9,520 nt of DNA, taken from the NCBI GenBank assembly GCA_002790635.1, contig PFVN01000039.1:270-9789 (forward strand). The letters are read 5' to 3'. Origin of the DNA: Candidatus Moranbacteria bacterium CG_4_9_14_3_um_filter_42_9. GTDB lineage: Bacteria > Patescibacteriota > Minisyncoccia > Moranbacterales > UBA2206. Both the position numbers and the translations under genes were made by a program. A model generated the notes under the pieces. The model worked only from the letters and a program-made list of their open reading frames with translations. It ran no database searches and was not told the DNA's origin. Shown here in pieces: positions 5,558 through 9,520 of this stretch (its first letter is position 1; the number at the start of each line of letters is the position of its first letter).

Positions 5558-6391
5558 TAAGTACGGGAAATCTCCTTTTTAGCAACTAAAATTCCCGTAG
5601 ATTTGTATAGCGCGGTGTCTTCCTCCGATAAGCCGAAATCGTTCATCCACAGGTTTTTTAAGTAATCGATCAGATAGGACTCTTTGTACTGTACACGCAT
5701 GTCCAACAAATCAAAAATCTTTTCGTACTGTTCAAAGGTAACAGCAACGTAGTTTTCTAAAAGCTCTCTGTCCCAATTGTTTTCGTACATATATTTAAGT
5801 AAAAAGTGGTTGATGGTGTGGTGATTGTCCAAAGTACCGAAAGTTTTTTCAAAGCTTTCAACAAGTTTCATAATCCCGGTCTTTGCCTTAATTTTTTCCA
5901 CTAAATATTTGTCTTTAAAATCCGCCTTTTTGGTGTAATTGTGCAAAATCATATCTCTGATAATCAGTGTTCCTTGGTCTGCTAACAGCTCGTGCGCATC
6001 AGCCAAAGCTTTTAAAACCGAGGACAGCCCTTCGCCATATGTGTAGAATTCGTGCAACACCGAGCAAAAAAACTATTGCGTCGTAGTATGCTTCTCTAGT
6101 AAGCAACTCTCTAAGATAAACTTTTTCGAAATTTATGTTTTTTAGGTGTTTAGAATTTTCCTTGGCCTTATCGATAAAAGCTTCATTTAAATCTACGCCG
6201 AGAAAGTTAATCCACGGAAAAAGCTCAGCCATAGCAATAGTTACAGATCCATCGGCGCAACCTACGTCCAACACAGTTTTAGCATCTTTGGGAAGGAACC
6301 TAATTATTTTTAGCTTTTCTTTGAGGGATTTTGCCATGCGATCCATATATATGTTTTGGTTATTAATAGGGTTTCCAGCGGCAAAGTGCAT
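5554..6391 (-). pseudogene. class I SAM methyltransferase interrupted by a frameshift
   Basis: Two overlapping minus-strand frames form one methyltransferase. The first part (from ATG 6391) holds motif I, VLDVGCADGSV at 40-50, and the acidic GVDLNEAF at 65-72. It then reaches DAIVF, after which the frame drifts into unrelated residues and stops at 5999. The second frame resumes at once with SVLHEFYTYGEG and continues to the TAG at 5554-5556. The join is a run of seven A on the plus strand (6066-6072); with six, the gene would read through as 278 residues, a plausible full length with an all-helical C-terminal part. It may be a sequencing or assembly indel, a young pseudogene, or slippage-dependent expression. 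The substrate is unknown. Its start is 56 bases from the divergent ATG of the acyl-CoA synthetase gene. Confidence 0.8.
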
Positions 6392-6412
6392 ATCAAAATA
6401 AGTAAAGGCCAG

Positions 6413-6441
6413 TTGACCTTTACGCAGATAATCAATAGACT
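6413..6441 (+). promoter_or_regulatory. promoter of the acyl-CoA synthetase operon, leaderless
   Basis: TTGACC (-35, 6413-6418), a 17-base spacer and TAGACT (-10, 6436-6441). The ATG at 6448 begins after 6 bases, so the mRNA should start at the initiation codon. There is no SD site before this ATG, which supports the leaderless reading. Confidence 0.65.
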
Positions 6442-6447
6442 AAATTA

Positions 6448-9309
6448 ATGCCCAAAAATCTTGCCGCTCTTTTTTCACCTAAATCAGTGGTGGTGGTAGG
6501 TGCGTCACGTTCACCTGAAAAGGTAGGGGGTGTCGTGTTAAAAAACATTGTCGATTCTAAATATGCAGGAAAACTTTACGCTGTCAACCCTAATATAGAT
6601 TCTTTAGGGAACGTTAAGTGCTTTAAGTCTATTTCGGATATACCCGAGGTTGTTGATCTGGCAATAATAGTTCTTCCAGCGGCACTGGTTATATCAACCG
6701 TCACACAAGTAGCCGAAAAAGGAATTAAAAATGTCGTGGTTTTATCTGCCGGTTTTAAAGAAACGGGTCCAGAAGGGGCAAAGTTAGAAAAAGAACTTGA
6801 GAACCTGTGCACCAAAAGCGGAATTAATTTGTTGGGGCCAAATTGTCTGGGATTTGTAAACAACCTCTGCCCGATTAACGCTACTTTTGCCCAAGTTCCT
6901 GCTCCTACAGGAAATTTACGGTTTATTTCGCAGTCAGGGGCACTTGCAACCAGTCTTTTTGATTGGTTCTCGTCTGTCAATTTAGGTTTTTCCGAGTTTA
7001 TCACTCTTGGTAATAAGGCGGTTACAAATGAGAACGATGTTTTAGAATATTTCTTAAATCAAAGCGAGGGCCAGATAGAAAGTCTGCATCAGGACAAGGA
7101 ACCGGTTATTCAACCAATTGGAATGTACCTGGAGTCTATCGCAGATGGGCAACAGTTTTTAAAGCTAGCCAAACGAATAACAAAAACTACCCCTTTATAT
7201 ATCCTAAAACCCGGTAAAACTAAAGCAGCGGCAACCGCCATGCAATCTCACACCGGAGCAATTGCGGGAGCCGATGACATTTTGGAGATAGCACTCAAGC
7301 AATCGGGGGTGTACCGTTGTCAGTCTTTAGAAGAATTTTTTGACCTGACAAAGGCTTTAGCTTGGAACGAACTTCCCGCAGGCCCAAGGGTAGCGATAAT
7401 TTCTAACGCCGGTGGTCCTGCAGTTATTAGTGCAGACGCCATTGTTTCAGAGGGTCTAGAACTTGCCGAATTTGATACCGCAACTGCCCAAAAACTTTCG
7501 GAGGTTCTTCCAAGGTCCGCAAGTATTTTAAACCCTGTGGATGTACTGGGAGACGCACTAGCCGATCGCTTTGCCGGTGCTGCGGAAATAGTTCTGCAGG
7601 CCGGAAATAGCGACTCTTTACTGATTATCTTAACGCCACAAACCATGACCCAAATAGAAAAAACCGCGGAAATGGTTGGGAATATTTCAAAGAAATACAA
7701 AAAGCCGGTTTTTTGTTCGTTTATAGGAGGTACTTTGGTGTCAGAAGGCGAAAGGGAGCTTAACAAATTAAAGGTTCCGTCCTTCCTATTCCCGGAAAGA
7801 GCTATTAAAACTATCGGAGCGATGTGGAAATTTAAGAAGCAACAGCAAAAGATTTTAAACGAAACAATAGACATCGGTCTACTTAACAGTCAGATTTTAC
7901 CGGAGAAATGCACGGAAATCCTCCAAAACGCTGTTAAAAATAATCAAACCGCGCTTGATAATCTTGAGGCGGACGTTGTTATTTCCAGCGCTGACGTTCA
8001 AACACCGGCTACAAAAATAGCAGCTGACTTGCAAGATGCGACGGCTTTTGCAAAATCTGTAGGTTACCCTGTTGTTTTAAAACTTTCCTCGCCCGGACTA
8101 TTACATAAAAAGCACCTAGGCGGAGTTATATTGGATATTAGAAATGACGATCAGCTTGAAACAGGCTGGAACACTTTAGAAAGAAAGGTTGAACACATTG
8201 AAGAAAGAATAAAGGCTCACGTCCGGTTTCAGATTCAAAAAGAAATACCAGGTGGCGTTGAGGTAATAATAGGCGTGAAAAAAGATTCCACTTTTGGCCC
8301 CGTCTTGCTTTTTGGTGCCGGAGGCTCTTTGGCCGAATTAATTTCCGATAGAAACCTCCATCTGCTTCCTTTGGATTTAAGTAACATTAAGGAATTGGTG
8401 CAGCAGTCTAAAATCTTTTCGGTTTTAAAGGGAAGTGAAAACGAGCCTCCCTACGCTTTAGATAAACTGTACAAACTGATATTTAACTTATGCAAGGTCT
8501 ACGATGCGGCCGATCAGATTCAAGAGATTGAAATTAACCCTATAATTGTATCTATCAACGATGTTTGGGCGGTTGACCCTAAAGTCATTTTAGCGCCAAA
8601 CAAACCCAAACCGGTAGGACCAAAGTTTAAAGTAGCGGAAACTCTTAAAACAGATCTTTTAGGCGGTAAAATTAGATACTTCGAATTTGAAACAGAAACG
8701 CCTTTGGTTGTCCAACCGGGGCAATACGTAAGCGTAAAAGTTTCATCGACACGAATTAACTGCTACTCAGTTGCCGGACAAACCTCGCCCACCAGATTTA
8801 ATCTTTTGGTTGATTCCACACCGGGCGGTCCGGGATCAAAATTTTTTGAAGGCTTAAAAGTAGGGGATAAGGTTACATATCTTGGGCCCTTTGGCACATT
8901 TACCTTAAAGCCGGACGATGGCGCAGAAACTATGTTATTTTTAGCAACCGGCTCGGGGTTTGCTCCGCTGAAAAATATGATTGAGTACTCGCTTAACGTT
9001 GCCAAGACAAAGCAAAATATCTGCTTGTACATTGGGCTTAACAATTTTGAAGAAATATTCATGAAAGATTATTTTGATTCTCTTTGCGTGAAATTCCCTA
9101 ATTTTAAGTACAAATTTGTGATCTGTAACGAATGTGATAAGTGGAGCGGGCCCAAAGGCTTTATTACAACCCAATTAAAAAGTGACTTTCCTGATACCAG
9201 TAAATGCGCGGCATATATGTGCGGAAACAAATTTATGATTAGTGACGCAACAAAGATTTTGACTGACAATGGGTGCCCGACGGATCAAATTTATTTTGAA
9301 AAAATATGA
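6448..9309 (+). CDS. ADP-forming acyl-CoA synthetase fused to a ferredoxin-reductase-like domain
   Basis: A 953-residue three-part protein in one unbroken frame. Residues 1 to about 465 are the alpha part: a CoA-binding Rossmann domain (VVVVGAS, 14-20) and succinyl-CoA-ligase-like domains with SHTGAIAGAD, whose H268 corresponds to the phosphohistidine of archaeal enzymes. Residues about 500-716 are the beta ATP-grasp part: GYPVVLKLSSPGLLHKK with H553, the glycine loop LLFGAGGSLAEL (620-631) and EINP (695-698). Together these make acid, CoA and ATP reversibly from acyl-CoA, ADP and phosphate. After a proline-lysine linker (about 717-724) comes a 229-residue FAD/NAD(P)-binding domain: CYSVAG (772-777), GPFGTF (813-818), ATGSGFAP (833-840) and YMCGNKFM (923-930). 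No Cys cluster for a 2Fe-2S centre is seen. The ferredoxin-type arginine before Y773 is absent at the usual place (N771). Substrate and electron partner are inferred. Its TGA overlaps the next ATG. Confidence 0.9.
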   Translation: MPKNLAALFSPKSVVVVGASRSPEKVGGVVLKNIVDSKYAGKLYAVNPNIDSLGNVKCFKSISDIPEVVDLAIIVLPAALVISTVTQVAEKGIKNVVVLSAGFKETGPEGAKLEKELENLCTKSGINLLGPNCLGFVNNLCPINATFAQVPAPTGNLRFISQSGALATSLFDWFSSVNLGFSEFITLGNKAVTNENDVLEYFLNQSEGQIESLHQDKEPVIQPIGMYLESIADGQQFLKLAKRITKTTPLYILKPGKTKAAATAMQSHTGAIAGADDILEIALKQSGVYRCQSLEEFFDLTKALAWNELPAGPRVAIISNAGGPAVISADAIVSEGLELAEFDTATAQKLSEVLPRSASILNPVDVLGDALADRFAGAAEIVLQAGNSDSLLIILTPQTMTQIEKTAEMVGNISKKYKKPVFCSFIGGTLVSEGERELNKLKVPSFLFPERAIKTIGAMWKFKKQQQKILNETIDIGLLNSQILPEKCTEILQNAVKNNQTALDNLEADVVISSADVQTPATKIAADLQDATAFAKSVGYPVVLKLSSPGLLHKKHLGGVILDIRNDDQLETGWNTLERKVEHIEERIKAHVRFQIQKEIPGGVEVIIGVKKDSTFGPVLLFGAGGSLAELISDRNLHLLPLDLSNIKELVQQSKIFSVLKGSENEPPYALDKLYKLIFNLCKVYDAADQIQEIEINPIIVSINDVWAVDPKVILAPNKPKPVGPKFKVAETLKTDLLGGKIRYFEFETETPLVVQPGQYVSVKVSSTRINCYSVAGQTSPTRFNLLVDSTPGGPGSKFFEGLKVGDKVTYLGPFGTFTLKPDDGAETMLFLATGSGFAPLKNMIEYSLNVAKTKQNICLYIGLNNFEEIFMKDYFDSLCVKFPNFKYKFVICNECDKWSGPKGFITTQLKSDFPDTSKCAAYMCGNKFMISDATKILTDNGCPTDQIYFEKI

Positions 9310-9520
9310 GTACCAAAAAACCTAGTGACGTTCTATCCATAAAAATAGGCGCCGAAGCAGGACAGGGCGTAAAGTCCGCAGGACTGATGTTAGCTAAACT
9401 TGCTACGAGATCCGGGTATCACATCTACAACCATATAGAATTCCCTTCGCTAATAAAAGGCGGGCACAACGTGATGCAAGTCAACATCTCAAAGGAACCG
9501 GTGACTGCTCCAAAAAAATC
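9306..9520 (+). CDS. 2-oxoacid:acceptor (ferredoxin) oxidoreductase gamma/alpha subunit, 5' part
   Basis: The first 71 codons of a gene cut by the right edge. The residues IGAEAGQGVKSAGLMLAKL (14-32) and FPSLIKGGHNVMQV (46-59) match the gamma domain of 2-oxoacid:ferredoxin oxidoreductases, most like the N-terminal gamma domain of KorA-type fused subunits. These enzymes oxidatively decarboxylate pyruvate, 2-oxoglutarate or other 2-oxoacids to acyl-CoA and CO2 while reducing ferredoxin. Whether gamma is fused to alpha here lies beyond the edge. Its ATG overlaps the TGA of the synthetase fusion (ATGA), so the two are cotranscribed and probably translationally coupled. The product acyl-CoA is the expected substrate of the upstream protein. 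Confidence 0.88.
   Translation, partial: MSTKKPSDVLSIKIGAEAGQGVKSAGLMLAKLATRSGYHIYNHIEFPSLIKGGHNVMQVNISKEPVTAPKK

Noticed and set aside
5999..6401. Treating the two minus-strand methyltransferase frames as two separate genes
   Set aside because: Motif I and the LHEFYTYGEG region belong to one domain; the second frame has no start signal of its own and joins exactly at a homopolymer.
7320..7874. Long minus-strand open frame opposite the acyl-CoA synthetase gene
   Set aside because: It has no recognisable motif or start signal and lies wholly opposite conserved synthetase sequence; it is a shadow frame.

Overview
The window looks like a compact genome fragment from an uncultivated bacterium, most likely of the Candidate Phyla Radiation (Patescibacteria; a WWE3 or Microgenomates-like lineage is my guess, not shown). 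The reasons are very short intergenic gaps, overlapping genes, small domain-sized proteins, an ADP-forming acyl-CoA synthetase beside a 2-oxoacid:ferredoxin oxidoreductase, and several -10 boxes placed 6-7 bases before an ATG, implying leaderless mRNAs. TGA is used as an ordinary stop, so the code is not the TGA=Gly code of Gracilibacteria/Absconditabacteria.

Layout. 1-211: no recognised gene. 212-859 (+): an AT-rich class I SAM methyltransferase. 1002-2990 (+): a tight three-gene run of a membrane-anchored secretory-lipase-like alpha/beta hydrolase, a YhbQ-type GIY-YIG protein and a small YgjP-like zinc metallopeptidase. 2996-3454 (-): a pyridoxamine-phosphate-oxidase-like flavin protein. 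3507-5066 (-): two tandem paralogous membrane proteins of unknown family. Each has its own sigma70-type promoter sharing a 14-bp element, a strong Shine-Dalgarno site and a near-identical GCCGGAG/CTCCGGC terminator, so a whole transcription unit appears duplicated. 5105-5557 (+): a Nudix hydrolase. 5554-6391 (-): a methyltransferase split by a frameshift in an A7 tract. 6448-9309 (+): a 953-residue fusion protein. 9306-9520 (+, cut by the edge): the start of a 2-oxoacid:acceptor oxidoreductase gamma/alpha subunit, overlapping the fusion by ATGA.

The most interesting item is the right-hand operon. The 953-residue protein joins the alpha (CoA-binding) and beta (ATP-grasp) parts of ADP-forming acyl-CoA synthetase to a C-terminal FAD/NAD(P)-binding ferredoxin-reductase-like domain. 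The next gene is a 2-oxoacid:ferredoxin oxidoreductase. I infer a coupled fermentation module: the oxidoreductase makes acyl-CoA and reduced ferredoxin, the synthetase part conserves the thioester as ATP, and the reductase part may pass electrons between ferredoxin and NAD(P). The second item is the duplicated membrane-protein cassette, whose SD-led, strong-promoter design contrasts with its leaderless neighbours.
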